This document shows positions 43,487 to 52,350 of a DNA stretch of 64,000 nucleotides, one piece after another. Numbering within the stretch: position 1 is the stretch's first letter; the number at the start of each line of letters is the position of its first letter. The translations under genes and the position numbers were made by a program. Location of the stretch: contig NZ_JACXBP010000001.1 of NCBI RefSeq assembly GCF_014773485.1, forward strand, positions 897,532 to 961,531, written 5' to 3'. The notes beneath the pieces are model-generated. The model was not told the DNA's origin, did not search any database, and saw only the letters and a list, made by a program, of their open reading frames with translations. The stretch is from Erwinia aphidicola (GTDB taxonomy: Bacteria > Pseudomonadota > Gammaproteobacteria > Enterobacterales > Enterobacteriaceae).

Positions 43487-44992
43487 ATGACACAGTTAAA
43501 CGCCCAGAGCGTATGGTTTGTGATTGGTACGCAGCATCTGTACGGTGCGGAAACCCTGCGCCAGGTGGAGCAGCACGGCCAGCAGGTGGTCGAGGGCCTG
43601 AATCGTGCCGGGATTCTGCCCTTTACACTCCAGCTTAAGCCGCTGGTAAAAACCCCCGATGAAGCGCTGGCCCTGTGCCGCGAGGCCAATCACGATCTTG
43701 GCTGCTTAGGGATCGTTACCTGGCTGCACACCTTCTCCCCGGCCAAGATGTGGATTGGCGGGCTGAGCGTGCTGAACAAGCCACTGCTGCAGCTGCATAC
43801 CCAGTTCAACGCGGAAATCCCGTGGGACAGCATGGATATGGACTTTATGAACCTGAACCAGACCGCGCACGGCGGCCGCGAGTTCGGTTTTATCGGCGCG
43901 CGCATGCGCCTGCCGCATCAGGTGGTGACCGGCCACTGGCAGGATCGAACCACCCAGCAGCGTATCGGCCAGTGGATGCGCGGTGCCGCCGCGCTGCAGG
44001 CCAGCCAGCAGCTGAAGGTGGCGCGCTTTGGCGACAATATGCGCGAAGTGGCGGTAACCGAGGGTGATAAAGTCGCGGCGCAGATCCAGTTTGGCTACGC
44101 AGTGAATGGCTGGGGCGTTGGCGATTTGGTCGAGGTGATCAACCAGGTGAGCGACGGCGACGTCAGCACGCTGATTGACGAATACGAGAGCCAGTATGAA
44201 TTTTCCGCTGCGGCGGCGATCGGCGGCGATAAGCGGCAAAACGTGCTGGATGCGGCGCGGATTGAGCTGGGGATCAAGCGCTTCCTCGACGCCGAGGGCT
44301 GCCGCGCCTTCACCACTAACTTCCAGACGCTGCACGGCATGACGCAGCTGCCGGGGCTGGCGGTGCAGCGCCTGATGCAGCAGGGCTACGGCTTCGCCGG
44401 AGAAGGCGACTGGAAAACCGCCGCCCTGCTGCACATCTTCAAAGTCATGGCGGGCAGCCAGCCGGGCGGGACGTCCTTTATGGAGGATTACACCTACCAC
44501 TTCGCGCCGGGTAACGACCTGGTGCTCGGTTCACATATGCTGGAAGTGTGCCCGACCATCGCGCGTGAAGCTAAACCACTGCTCGACGTCCAGCCGCTGG
44601 GCATCGGCGGCAAGGCTGACCCGGCGCGCCTGATCTTCTCGGCACCTGCCGGGCGAGCGGTAAATGCCAGCGTGATTGATATGGGCGACCGCTTCCGCCT
44701 GCTGGTCAACGTGGTGGATACCATTGAACAGCCGCAGGCGCTGCCTAAGCTGCCGGTGGCGCGTGCGCTGTGGCGTGCGCAGCCGTCGCTGGCCACCGCG
44801 TCAGAGGCGTGGATCCTCGGCGGCGGCGCGCACCACACGGTGTTCAGCCAGGCGCTGACGGTGGAGGATATGCGCCTGTATGCCGAGCTGAATGGCATCG
44901 AGGCGCTGGTGATTGACGAAGAGACCACGCTGCACGGCTTCCGCGATGCACTGCGCTGGAACGAGGCGTATTACCGTCTGAATCAGCGGTAA
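43487..44992 (+). CDS. araA: L-arabinose isomerase AraA
   Basis: A 501-residue isomerase (E. coli 500) converting L-arabinose to L-ribulose: [63 protein letters not shown], and the metal site region [19 protein letters not shown] with [23 protein letters not shown] precedes the ATG. It is the last gene of the operon: a strong terminator follows at 45013 and no araD (epimerase) is present. Confidence 0.96.
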   Translation: MTQLNAQSVWFVIGTQHLYGAETLRQVEQHGQQVVEGLNRAGILPFTLQLKPLVKTPDEALALCREANHDLGCLGIVTWLHTFSPAKMWIGGLSVLNKPLLQLHTQFNAEIPWDSMDMDFMNLNQTAHGGREFGFIGARMRLPHQVVTGHWQDRTTQQRIGQWMRGAAALQASQQLKVARFGDNMREVAVTEGDKVAAQIQFGYAVNGWGVGDLVEVINQVSDGDVSTLIDEYESQYEFSAAAAIGGDKRQNVLDAARIELGIKRFLDAEGCRAFTTNFQTLHGMTQLPGLAVQRLMQQGYGFAGEGDWKTAALLHIFKVMAGSQPGGTSFMEDYTYHFAPGNDLVLGSHMLEVCPTIAREAKPLLDVQPLGIGGKADPARLIFSAPAGRAVNASVIDMGDRFRLLVNVVDTIEQPQALPKLPVARALWRAQPSLATASEAWILGGGAHHTVFSQALTVEDMRLYAELNGIEALVIDEETTLHGFRDALRWNEAYYRLNQR

Positions 44993-45012
44993 TCCTGCAG
45001 GCAGGAAACAAC

Positions 45013-45050
45013 AAGGGCGGCCCCATAAACAGGTGCCGCCCTTTTATTTT
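45013..45050 (+). terminator. Intrinsic terminator of araBA
   Basis: AAGGGCGGC (45013-45021) and GCCGCCCTT (45035-45043) form the stem; TTATTTT follows. Confidence 0.88.
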
Positions 45051-45058
45051 GCACCTTC

Positions 45059-45154
45059 CGGCTGACCGGAAAAGAGGGTCAGCCGCTACAGGGGCCGGGT
45101 AGGTCAGCCGCTACAGGGTCTGTAGGGGTCGACTATTTTTTCCGGTCGACCCAT
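45059..45154. repeat. Palindromic elements between convergent araA and yjfF
   Basis: GGCTGACC with GGTCAGCC around an A-rich loop (45060-45085), a half copy GGTCAGCCGCTACAGG (from 45102) and GTAGGGGTCGAC...GTCGACCC (45122-45152). Same hairpin family as at 25251 and 35609, with different arms. Confidence 0.8.
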
Positions 45155-45166
45155 TTTCCCACCGTT

Positions 45167-46153
45167 TCAGGATATCAACCGTTTCACTGGCGCATTCTGC
45201 TGGCGATCCCACATCACGGTCAGCAGGCGTTGCAGGGCAATAAAGGCGAACAGCAGGATGCCGATGGCGATCTTGGTCCACCACGAGCTGAGCGTACCGT
45301 CGAAGTTAATCCATGTCTGGATCAGCCCCTGAATCAGCACGCCGAACAGCGTCCCCAGCACGGTGCCAACGCCGCCGGAGAGCAGCGTGCCGCCAATCAC
45401 CACCGAGGCAATGGCATCCAGCTCCACGCCCATCCCCGCCAGCGCATAGCCCGCCGAGGTGTAGATTGAAAAGACGATGCCCGCCAGCGTCGCCAAGCCG
45501 GATGAGAGCATATAAATGCGCACCGTGGTGCTGCGCGTCGAAATGCCCATCAGCTGCGCCGAGGTGGCGTTGCCGCCAATGGCATATACCTGATTACCGA
45601 AGCGGCTGCGGTGCGCCAGCAGGATGCCAAAGGCCACCACCACCAGCATGATCACCGCCAGCAGGCTGAGCCGCCCGCCGCCGGGAATTTTCCACGCCAT
45701 CGACGACAGCGTGGCATACAGCGGATGGTCGATCGGCAGCGAGCTTTCCGCCACCAGATAGCTGCTGCCGCGCAGGAAGAACATCCCCGCCAGGGTGATA
45801 ATAAACGCCGGGATTTTCAGCGCGTCGATCAGCCAGCCCATAAAGGCGCCAAACGCCGAGCCCATCACCATCACCAGCGCAAACGCCAGCCACGGATCGA
45901 GGTGGAAATCACCAATCGCGCGGGCGAGAAACACCCCGGTAAAGGCGATCACCGCGCCGACCGACAGATCGATACCGCCGGAAAGGATCACAAAAGTCAT
46001 CCCAACCGCAATAATGCCGAGGAAGGCGTTATCGGTAAGGATATTGGCGATCACCCGCGTTGAGGCGAAGCCGGGAAACTGACTGAGGCAGAACAGGTAG
46101 CCCGCTACAAATACCAGCAGGGTAATCATTAACGGCAGATGACGTTTAATCAC
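45167..46153 (-). CDS. yjfF: Galactofuranose-type ABC transporter permease YjfF
   Basis: A 328-residue CUT2 permease matching E. coli YjfF: IKRHLPLMITLLVFVAGYLFCLSQFPGFASTRV, NAFLGIIAVGMTFVILSGGIDLSVGAVIAFTGVFLA and SSWWTKIAIGILLFAFIALQR. In E. coli YtfQRT-YjfF imports galactofuranose. The start is GTG at 46153, overlapping the ytfT stop by 8 bases (GTGATTAA), so the two permeases are translationally coupled. It is the last gene of the ytf operon. Confidence 0.94.
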   Translation of the reverse strand: MIKRHLPLMITLLVFVAGYLFCLSQFPGFASTRVIANILTDNAFLGIIAVGMTFVILSGGIDLSVGAVIAFTGVFLARAIGDFHLDPWLAFALVMVMGSAFGAFMGWLIDALKIPAFIITLAGMFFLRGSSYLVAESSLPIDHPLYATLSSMAWKIPGGGRLSLLAVIMLVVVAFGILLAHRSRFGNQVYAIGGNATSAQLMGISTRSTTVRIYMLSSGLATLAGIVFSIYTSAGYALAGMGVELDAIASVVIGGTLLSGGVGTVLGTLFGVLIQGLIQTWINFDGTLSSWWTKIAIGILLFAFIALQRLLTVMWDRQQNAPVKRLIS

Positions 46154-47165
46154 GGCGGCGCCCTCGTTTAAACAGTTGAATAAAGCGCGGCGACTGCAGC
46201 AGCAGCACCACCATTACCACCACCGCTTTGACCACCTGGTTCAGCTCCGGCGGGAAGCCGGAGAGCAAAATCCCGGTGTTCATCGCCTGTATAATCAGTG
46301 CGCCAATCAGCGACAGCAGCAGGTTAAAGCGGCCGCCCATCAGCGACGCCCCGCCAATCACCACCGCCAGAATCGCATCCAGCTCCAGCCACAGCCCGGC
46401 GTTGTTGGCATCGGCACCGCGAATATCCGCCGCGACGATCAGCCCGGCCACAGCCGCGCACAGGCCGCTCAGCAGATAGGTACTCATCACGACCAGCCAG
46501 CCGTTCACCCCGGCATTGCGCGCGGCGCGCAGGTTGATGCCGACGGCCTCGATAAACATCCCCAGCGCGGTTTTGCGCGTCAGCAGCCAGACCAGCAGCG
46601 CCAGCGCCAGGGTGATCCACATCGGCACCGGGAACAGCAGCAGCGTGCCGCTGCCAAGCTGCGCCAGCGAGTCGCTGTTAAAAGTGACTATCTGCCCCTG
46701 GGTGATCAGCTGCGCGATGCCGCGTCCCGCCACCATCAGGATCAGCGTGGCGACAAACGGCTGGATCTTCAGCAGCGCCACCAGCACGCCGTTCCACAGG
46801 CCGCACAGCAGGCCGCTGCCCAGCGTCACCAGAATAATCACCGGCAGGCTGTGCCCGGCCACGGTCAGCGTCGCCGCCGTGGCTCCGGCTATCGCCATCA
46901 CCGCCCCGACCGACAGATCTATCCCGCCGGTGGCGATCACCAGCGTCATCCCTATCGCCAGAATCGCCACCGGCGCAGCGCGGTTAAGGATATCTATCGG
47001 GCTGCCGAACAGCCGACCATCCTGCACATGAATAGCAAAGAAGTTATTGGCCACCAGGCTGTCGATCAGCAGCACCAGCAGCAGCGCGCCAATCTGCGGC
47101 AGGCCCGGCGGCAGTTTACGTTTCTGCATCGGCGGTTTCCCCGTCAATAAGTGGGAATCAGGCAT
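46146..47165 (-). CDS. ytfT: Galactofuranose-type ABC transporter permease YtfT
   Basis: A 339-residue CUT2 permease matching E. coli YtfT: VQDGRLFGSPIDILNRAAPVAILAIGMTLVIATGGIDLSVGAVMAIAGA, VALLKIQPFVATLILMVAGRGIAQLIT and ADIRGADANNAGLWLELDAILAVVIGGASLMGGRFN. The ATG at 47165 overlaps the last 8 bases of ytfR (ATGCCTGA), which fixes the start; the open frame extends 14 codons further. It should pair with YjfF to form the channel. Confidence 0.94.
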   Translation of the reverse strand: MPDSHLLTGKPPMQKRKLPPGLPQIGALLLVLLIDSLVANNFFAIHVQDGRLFGSPIDILNRAAPVAILAIGMTLVIATGGIDLSVGAVMAIAGATAATLTVAGHSLPVIILVTLGSGLLCGLWNGVLVALLKIQPFVATLILMVAGRGIAQLITQGQIVTFNSDSLAQLGSGTLLLFPVPMWITLALALLVWLLTRKTALGMFIEAVGINLRAARNAGVNGWLVVMSTYLLSGLCAAVAGLIVAADIRGADANNAGLWLELDAILAVVIGGASLMGGRFNLLLSLIGALIIQAMNTGILLSGFPPELNQVVKAVVVMVVLLLQSPRFIQLFKRGRRRD

Positions 47166-48681
47166 GTTGCTCCCCTCCCGCCGCAATGGCGTTAACAATG
47201 GAGGCAACGGAGAGCTGCTCCAGCGGAATCTCCGCCACCTGCTGGCGATCGCGCAGGATCAGCACGCGGTCGGCGTAGCCCACCAGCTCTTCCAGCTCGG
47301 AGGAGATCACCAGCAGCGCCAGGCCATCGGCACACAGGGTCTCAATCAGGCGGATGATTTCGGCGTGGGCGCCAACATCAATGCCGCGCGTCGGTTCATC
47401 AAGGATCAGAAACTGCGGTTTGGTCACCAGCCAGCGCGACAGCAGTACTTTCTGCTGATTGCCGCCGGAGAGCAGCTCAACCGGCTGATCGGCGTCCGGA
47501 GTGCGAATGCCAAGGCTCTTGATATAGCGGTCGGCCACCTGCTGCTGTTCGCGGCGTGGGATGGGCCGCAGCCAGCCGCGCTGCGCCTGCAGAGCCAGAA
47601 TGATATTTTCCCGCACCGAAGCGGCACCGATAATACCGTCGGTTTTGCGGTCTTCCGGGCAGAAGCCCATGCCGAGGCGAGACGCCTGCGCCGGGGAGCG
47701 AATGGTTTTGGCTTTACCCTTGATAAAGGCGCTGCCGCTGTCGGCACGCTTAATGCCGAACAGCAGCTCGGCGGTTTCGGTACGCCCGGATCCCAGCAGG
47801 CCAGCCAGCCCGACCGCTTCGCCCGGGCGCACGCTCAGGCTGAACGGCTCGATGGTGCCTTTCTTGCCGTAATTTTTAAATTCCACCACCGGCTGATGAC
47901 TTTTCAGCGTGCTGCCCGCGCGCTGCAGCGCGGTTTCCAGCAGCTCACGGCCGAGCATCAGTTTGATCAGCTCAATCTGCGGCAGGGAATGGGTATCGCG
48001 CGTGGCAATAAACTGCCCGTTGCGCAGCACCGTAATACGGTCGGTGACGCGGTAAACCTGGTCGAGAAAGTGGGTGACAAACACCAGGCTCATCCCCTTT
48101 GTCTTCAGCTGTCTCATCAGCGTGAACAGCATCTCGACTTCGCTGGCGTCCAGGCTGGCGGTGGGTTCATCGAGGATCAGCACCTGAGCGGAGAGATCCA
48201 CGGCGCGGCAGATAGCAATGATCTGCTGCATTGCCACCGAGTACTGGCCCAGCGGGCGGGTGACATCCAGCTCGAAACCGTAGTCGTTGAGTAATTTCAC
48301 CGCGCGCTGGTTTAGCGTTTTACGGTCTATCAGGCCAAAACGTTTCGGTTCACGCCCGATAAACAGATTATCGGCAACCGACATATTCGGCAGCAGGTTC
48401 ACTTCCTGATACACCGTGCCGATGCCCAGCTGCTGTGCCTCGGCGGTATTGCGCGGATTGATCGGGTTTCCGGAGAGGGTAATGGTGCCAGCATCGCGCT
48501 GATAAACGCCGGTCAGCACTTTAATCAGGGTCGATTTCCCGGCCCCGTTTTCCCCCAGCAGCGCCATGATTTCACCGGGACGCAGGTCGAAAGAGACATT
48601 ATCCAGCGCCCGCACGCCGGGAAAGGACTTACTGACGCCGCTAATGGCAAGCAGCGGCGGTGGAGAGGAGTCGATGGTCAT
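47158..48681 (-). CDS. ytfR: Galactofuranose-type ABC transporter ATP-binding protein YtfR
   Basis: A 507-residue duplicated CUT2 ATPase. The first half has GENGAGKST (about residues 43-51), VAMQQIIAICRAVDL and LILDEPTASLDASE; the second half has [24 protein letters not shown] and [15 protein letters not shown]. It energises YtfT/YjfF. It begins about 50 bp after ytfQ, across an attenuator-like hairpin, and overlaps ytfT. Confidence 0.94.
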   Translation of the reverse strand: MTIDSSPPPLLAISGVSKSFPGVRALDNVSFDLRPGEIMALLGENGAGKSTLIKVLTGVYQRDAGTITLSGNPINPRNTAEAQQLGIGTVYQEVNLLPNMSVADNLFIGREPKRFGLIDRKTLNQRAVKLLNDYGFELDVTRPLGQYSVAMQQIIAICRAVDLSAQVLILDEPTASLDASEVEMLFTLMRQLKTKGMSLVFVTHFLDQVYRVTDRITVLRNGQFIATRDTHSLPQIELIKLMLGRELLETALQRAGSTLKSHQPVVEFKNYGKKGTIEPFSLSVRPGEAVGLAGLLGSGRTETAELLFGIKRADSGSAFIKGKAKTIRSPAQASRLGMGFCPEDRKTDGIIGAASVRENIILALQAQRGWLRPIPRREQQQVADRYIKSLGIRTPDADQPVELLSGGNQQKVLLSRWLVTKPQFLILDEPTRGIDVGAHAEIIRLIETLCADGLALLVISSELEELVGYADRVLILRDRQQVAEIPLEQLSVASIVNAIAAGGEQHA

Positions 48682-48700
48682 ACGCGTGCCTCACGCCATG

Positions 48701-48723
48701 AAAAAAGCCGCCCTCAGGGCGGC
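48701..48723 (-). terminator. Attenuator-like terminator between ytfQ and ytfR
   Basis: On the minus strand GCCGCCCT-G-AGGGCGGC is followed by six T: a complete intrinsic terminator inside the operon. Partial readthrough would give more binding protein than membrane complex. Confidence 0.85.
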
Positions 48724-48730
48724 CCGGGGA

Positions 48731-49687
48731 TCAGTAACCCATACCTTTTTTCTTATCCAGCTGGGCCTGGGCATCAGCAGGAAGGAAAAGTTTCGATTCG
48801 GTTTTGATGATCTTCGGCGGCATGGTGCCGTCTTTTTTAAGTTTTTCCAGCGCGTCGAAAGCCGGGCCGGCCATATTTGGCGTCAGCTCGACGTTGGCAT
48901 TGGCTTCACCTGCCAGCATCGCTTTATAAATATCCGGCACGCCGTCAATGGAGCCGGTGAGAATATCTTTACCCGGTTTCAGACCGGCCTCTTTAATCGC
49001 CTGAATGGCACCGATAGCCATATCATCGTTATGGGCGTAAACCATGCAGATGTTTTTACCGTTGTTCTCTGCCTTGATGAAACTCTCCATCACCTCTTTA
49101 CCCTTGCTGCGGGTAAAATCGCCGGACTGCGAACGGATCACTTTAATATTTGGCGTGTTGGCAATCGCTTCAGCGAAGCCCTTCTTACGGTCAATCGCCA
49201 CGCTGGCGCCGACGGTACCCTGTAGCTCAACCACGTTACACGGCTTGCCCGCCTGCTGTTTCACCAGCCAGTCACCGATTAGCTTACCTTCATAGACGTT
49301 GTCGGCGGTGACGACCGCCTGATACAGCGATTTATCTTTGACCACGATAGCGCGGTCCAGCAGGAATACCGGGATTTTGGCGTCTTTCGCTTCTTCAAGC
49401 ACCGGCTCCCAGCCGGTCTGGACTACCGGAGCAATGAAGATGGCATCCACGCCTTGGGCAATAAACGAACGCACTGCCTTGATCTGGTTCTCCTGTTTTT
49501 GCTGCCCGTCGGCGATTTTCAGCGTGATACCGCGCTTTTGCGCTTCACTTTTCGCCACGCTGGTCTCTGCGGCTCGCCAGCCCGATTCCGAGCCAACCTG
49601 AGAGAAACCAACAGTCATGGATTCAGCCAGCGCCGGAGCCGCCAGGCTGGCACTGATGAGGGTGGATAAGAGTAAACGCTTCCACAT
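48731..49687 (-). CDS. ytfQ: Galactofuranose-type periplasmic binding protein YtfQ
   Basis: A 318-residue periplasmic protein with signal peptide MWKRLLLSTLISASLAAPALA, then MTVGFSQVGSESGWRAAETSVAKSEAQKRGITLKIADGQQKQENQIKAVRSFI, closely matching E. coli YtfQ, which binds galactofuranose and, more weakly, galactopyranose. The ATG at 49687 matches the E. coli start; an ATG six bases earlier after AGAGGAAAA is an equal alternative. It is the first gene of ytfQ-ytfR-ytfT-yjfF. Confidence 0.94.
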   Translation of the reverse strand: MWKRLLLSTLISASLAAPALAESMTVGFSQVGSESGWRAAETSVAKSEAQKRGITLKIADGQQKQENQIKAVRSFIAQGVDAIFIAPVVQTGWEPVLEEAKDAKIPVFLLDRAIVVKDKSLYQAVVTADNVYEGKLIGDWLVKQQAGKPCNVVELQGTVGASVAIDRKKGFAEAIANTPNIKVIRSQSGDFTRSKGKEVMESFIKAENNGKNICMVYAHNDDMAIGAIQAIKEAGLKPGKDILTGSIDGVPDIYKAMLAGEANANVELTPNMAGPAFDALEKLKKDGTMPPKIIKTESKLFLPADAQAQLDKKKGMGY

Positions 49688-49890
49688 GATCATTTTTCCT
49701 CTGATGGGATTTTATCGAATAGGGTTAAGAGCCACTTAAGCCTGTACTATTCACCAAAAAACATTTTCGACAATGCTCACAAAACGCAACAAAACAAATG
49801 GCTTACGCCAACCCCGCGCCCCAGGCCTTAGCGGGTCGATATGGAAAAATCACGCAGTGGGTGCCAAATTGAGGTTAAATAACTGTAATA

Positions 49891-49932
49891 AACAGAAGCG
49901 TTTGCGCCGCAATCATTTGGAAGCGATTACAA
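49891..49932. promoter_or_regulatory. Pair of GalR/GalS-type operators upstream of ytfQ
   Basis: TTGGAAGCGATTACAA (49917-49932) fits the GalR/S consensus GTGKAANCGNTTNCAC except for the outermost G/C pair; ACAGAAGCGTTTGCGC (49891-49906) keeps the core AAGCGTTTGC. They are 26 bp apart centre to centre, about 220 bp before ytfQ. The rest of the 49688-50279 gap is AT-rich beyond 50095 and shows no further gene; it must also hold the cnu promoter. Confidence 0.6.
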
Positions 49933-50279
49933 TACCGCGTGCAGTTCTGTCGCCGCCGTGCGGCGCGGTTGCGACGTCGGGTAAAGTGTGGATTTGTGAG
50001 CTGTTACACAGTTTGCTAAATTCCGGCAAAACGCTGGCCTGCAGCCGGGCGATGTGAGTCGGTGACAGGAAGTGGATAGCGGCGCGCAATAAAATGAACC
50101 TAAATACCACTAAATCAATAAGCGGTATAAAAATTCCTAGAAAACTCTTAAAAAATCTATTTCAGCCCCGAATATCTTCATCATTAGTCTGAATTTACCT
50201 ATTTCATCGCGAACTTTCTGGACTCTTTTTTGCCAAATAATATACTTATCACTCACTATTCCGTTCGCAAATGGCCAAT

Positions 50280-50495
50280 ATGACCGCTCAAGACTATTTG
50301 TTAAAATTTCGCAAAGTTAATTCCCTGGAAACTCTGGAAAAACTCTTCGACCATCTCAACTATTCCCTTAACGATGATGGTGAAATTATTCAGATGTACC
50401 GCGCTGCCGATCACCGTCGCGCAGAACTGGTTTCCGGCGGTCGCCTGTTTGACCTTGGACGCGTGCCAAAAACTGTCTGGCGCTACGTCGTTTAA
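50280..50495 (+). CDS. cnu: OriC-binding nucleoid-associated protein Cnu (Hha family)
   Basis: A 71-residue protein, the same length as E. coli Cnu (YdgT), matching it along its length: [28 protein letters not shown] and [29 protein letters not shown]. Hha-family proteins lack a DNA-binding domain and work by joining H-NS or StpA, modulating silencing of horizontally acquired genes. The start MTAQDY at 50280 fits the family; an ATG three codons earlier is in frame. No clear Shine-Dalgarno is visible. Confidence 0.93.
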   Translation: MTAQDYLLKFRKVNSLETLEKLFDHLNYSLNDDGEIIQMYRAADHRRAELVSGGRLFDLGRVPKTVWRYVV

Positions 50496-50539
50496 GGTTC
50501 CAGTTCGCTCTGGTTAATGACCTGGCGCATGAAGTTCCG

Positions 50540-50545
50540 TATAAT
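50540..50545 (+). promoter_or_regulatory. Probable -10 box for ydgK (and perhaps rsx)
   Basis: A perfect TATAAT 82 bp before ydgK; no strong -35 at the ideal distance. Confidence 0.4.
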
Positions 50546-50626
50546 CCTTTTCTGATATGAGGTGTATCCTGACGGTGCACCTTTTGCCTTGATGGCAGAG
50601 TTTGCTGACTGGATAAGGATGAATAA

Positions 50627-51067
50627 GTGGCTGTTGATACTAAACCGCGCCTGGCAGGCTGGCTGCTGGTGCCGCTGGCATGGCTGATCATGACCTTGCT
50701 GACCAGCGCGCTGGTGATGGCAATGTATTTAAGCGCCCTGCTCGACCCGGCGATGCGTAACGCGCTGTTCAGCCATGAAAGCAACGCATTATGGCAGTGG
50801 GGAGCCTCGCTGCTGACCTCTACCGTAGTCTGGTGCTACAGTGCCTGGGTGACGTGGATCTTCTGTCAACGCTCGCGTCGGCTGCCGCGCCACTACATTT
50901 TGTGGCTGCTACTCACCGTGCTGCTGGCGGTGAAGACTTTTGCCTTCTCTCCGGTGGCCGATGGTGCGGCAATTCGGACTTTACTGATCGCCCTGCTGGC
51001 GGCAGCGGTACTGGTGCCTTATTTCAAGCGTTCTCAACGCGTTAAGAACACTTTCATCGAACCGTGA
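50627..51067 (+). CDS. ydgK: YdgK family inner-membrane protein (DUF2569)
   Basis: A 146-residue protein with four hydrophobic segments (about residues 12-33, 55-75, 90-106, 118-132) and the DUF2569 start KPRLAGWLLVPLAWLI. It matches E. coli YdgK, which also sits between cnu and rsxA. The start is GTG at 50627. Function unknown; position suggests a link to the Rsx complex but none is shown. Confidence 0.88.
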   Translation: MAVDTKPRLAGWLLVPLAWLIMTLLTSALVMAMYLSALLDPAMRNALFSHESNALWQWGASLLTSTVVWCYSAWVTWIFCQRSRRLPRHYILWLLLTVLLAVKTFAFSPVADGAAIRTLLIALLAAAVLVPYFKRSQRVKNTFIEP

Positions 51068-51193
51068 TGGCGAAATAAACGTCAAGAATTTAATCCTGAG
51101 TGCGCTGGCGTCGGACACCCGCCGCGCAACGGTTGTGATGGCGTAGCCAATATCCGATAATGTGCTGCTTTTGACTTTTCTTCAGGCGTAATA

Positions 51194-51775
51194 ATGACCG
51201 AATACCTGCTTCTCTTTATTGGCACAGTGCTGGTGAATAACTTCGTCCTGGTGAAGTTTCTCGGCCTTTGTCCCTTCATGGGCGTTTCCAAAAAACTGGA
51301 AACGGCAATTGGCATGGGACTCGCCACCACCTTTGTTATTACCCTGGCCTCTATCTGTGCATGGCTGGTCAATCACCTGATCCTGCTGCCGCTCGATCTG
51401 GTCTACCTGCGCACCATGGCCTATATCCTGGTGATTGCCGTGGTCGTGCAGTTCACCGAAATGGTGGTGCGTAAAACCAGCCCTGACCTCTACCGCCTGC
51501 TGGGTATCTTCCTGCCGCTGATCACCACCAACTGTGCGGTGCTTGGCGTGCCGCTGCTTAGCGTCAACCTCAATCACACTTTCCTGCAGGCCGCGCTGTT
51601 CGGCTTTAGCGCCTCTATCGGCTTCTCGCTGGTGATGGTGCTGTTCGCCGGCATCCGCGAGCGCCTGGTGCTCGCCGATGTGCCCGCGCCGTTTAAGGGT
51701 TCATCGATTGCACTGGTCACCGCCGGCCTGATGGCGCTGGCGTTTATGGGCTTTACCGGACTGGTGAAGTTCTGA
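51194..51775 (+). CDS. rsxA: Electron transport complex subunit RsxA
   Basis: A 193-residue inner-membrane protein with six hydrophobic segments, matching E. coli Rsx[45 protein letters not shown] and [13 protein letters not shown]. RsxA and RsxE are inverted homologues that hold a shared membrane iron-sulfur centre through the paired FLGLCPF and TTNCAVLG Cys motifs. The complex is homologous to RnfA-type NADH:ferredoxin oxidoreductase and in E. coli keeps SoxR reduced. Its stop overlaps the rsxB ATG (TGATG). Confidence 0.96.
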   Translation: MTEYLLLFIGTVLVNNFVLVKFLGLCPFMGVSKKLETAIGMGLATTFVITLASICAWLVNHLILLPLDLVYLRTMAYILVIAVVVQFTEMVVRKTSPDLYRLLGIFLPLITTNCAVLGVPLLSVNLNHTFLQAALFGFSASIGFSLVMVLFAGIRERLVLADVPAPFKGSSIALVTAGLMALAFMGFTGLVKF

Positions 51776-52350
51776 TGAGTGCGATTTGGATTGCTGTGCT
51801 GGTTCTTAGCGCACTTAGCCTGGTGTTGGGGGGGCTGCTGGGCTACGCCTCGCGCCGCTTCGAAGTGGAAGAAGACCCGATTGTCGAACAGATTGACGCT
51901 ATTTTGCCGCAGAGCCAGTGCGGGCAGTGCGGTTATCCCGGCTGCCGCCCCTATGCCGACGCGGTGGGTAATAACGGCGAACTGATCAACAAATGCGCGC
52001 CCGGCGGCGAGCAGACCATGCTGAAACTGGCGGCGCTGCTTAACGTCGACCCGCAGCCGCTGGGTGAAGAGGCCGCTTTGGAGCCAGAGCGTAAAGTGGC
52101 GTGGATTGACGAAGCCAACTGCATCGGCTGCACCAAGTGCATTCAGGCCTGCCCGGTGGATGCAATTGTCGGCGCCACCCGCGCGATGCACACCGTGCTG
52201 AGCGATGTCTGTACCGGCTGCGACCTGTGCGTTGCTCCCTGCCCGACCGACTGCATTGAAATGCGTCCGGTTGCTACCACTACTGCCAACTGGAAATGGG
52301 ACCTGCAAACCATTCCGGTGCGGGTGATCACTGTAGAAAGTCATGCTTAA
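51775..52350 (+). CDS. rsxB: Electron transport complex iron-sulfur subunit RsxB
   Basis: A 191-residue protein: an N-terminal membrane helix ([26 protein letters not shown]), an Fe-S motif of the DUF/4Fe-4S family ([16 protein letters not shown], about residues 48-63) and two ferredoxin-type clusters ([16 protein letters not shown] and [16 protein letters not shown], about residues 114-162). It relays electrons within the Rsx/Rnf complex. Overlaps rsxA by one base and rsxC by eight. Confidence 0.96.
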   Translation: MSAIWIAVLVLSALSLVLGGLLGYASRRFEVEEDPIVEQIDAILPQSQCGQCGYPGCRPYADAVGNNGELINKCAPGGEQTMLKLAALLNVDPQPLGEEAALEPERKVAWIDEANCIGCTKCIQACPVDAIVGATRAMHTVLSDVCTGCDLCVAPCPTDCIEMRPVATTTANWKWDLQTIPVRVITVESHA

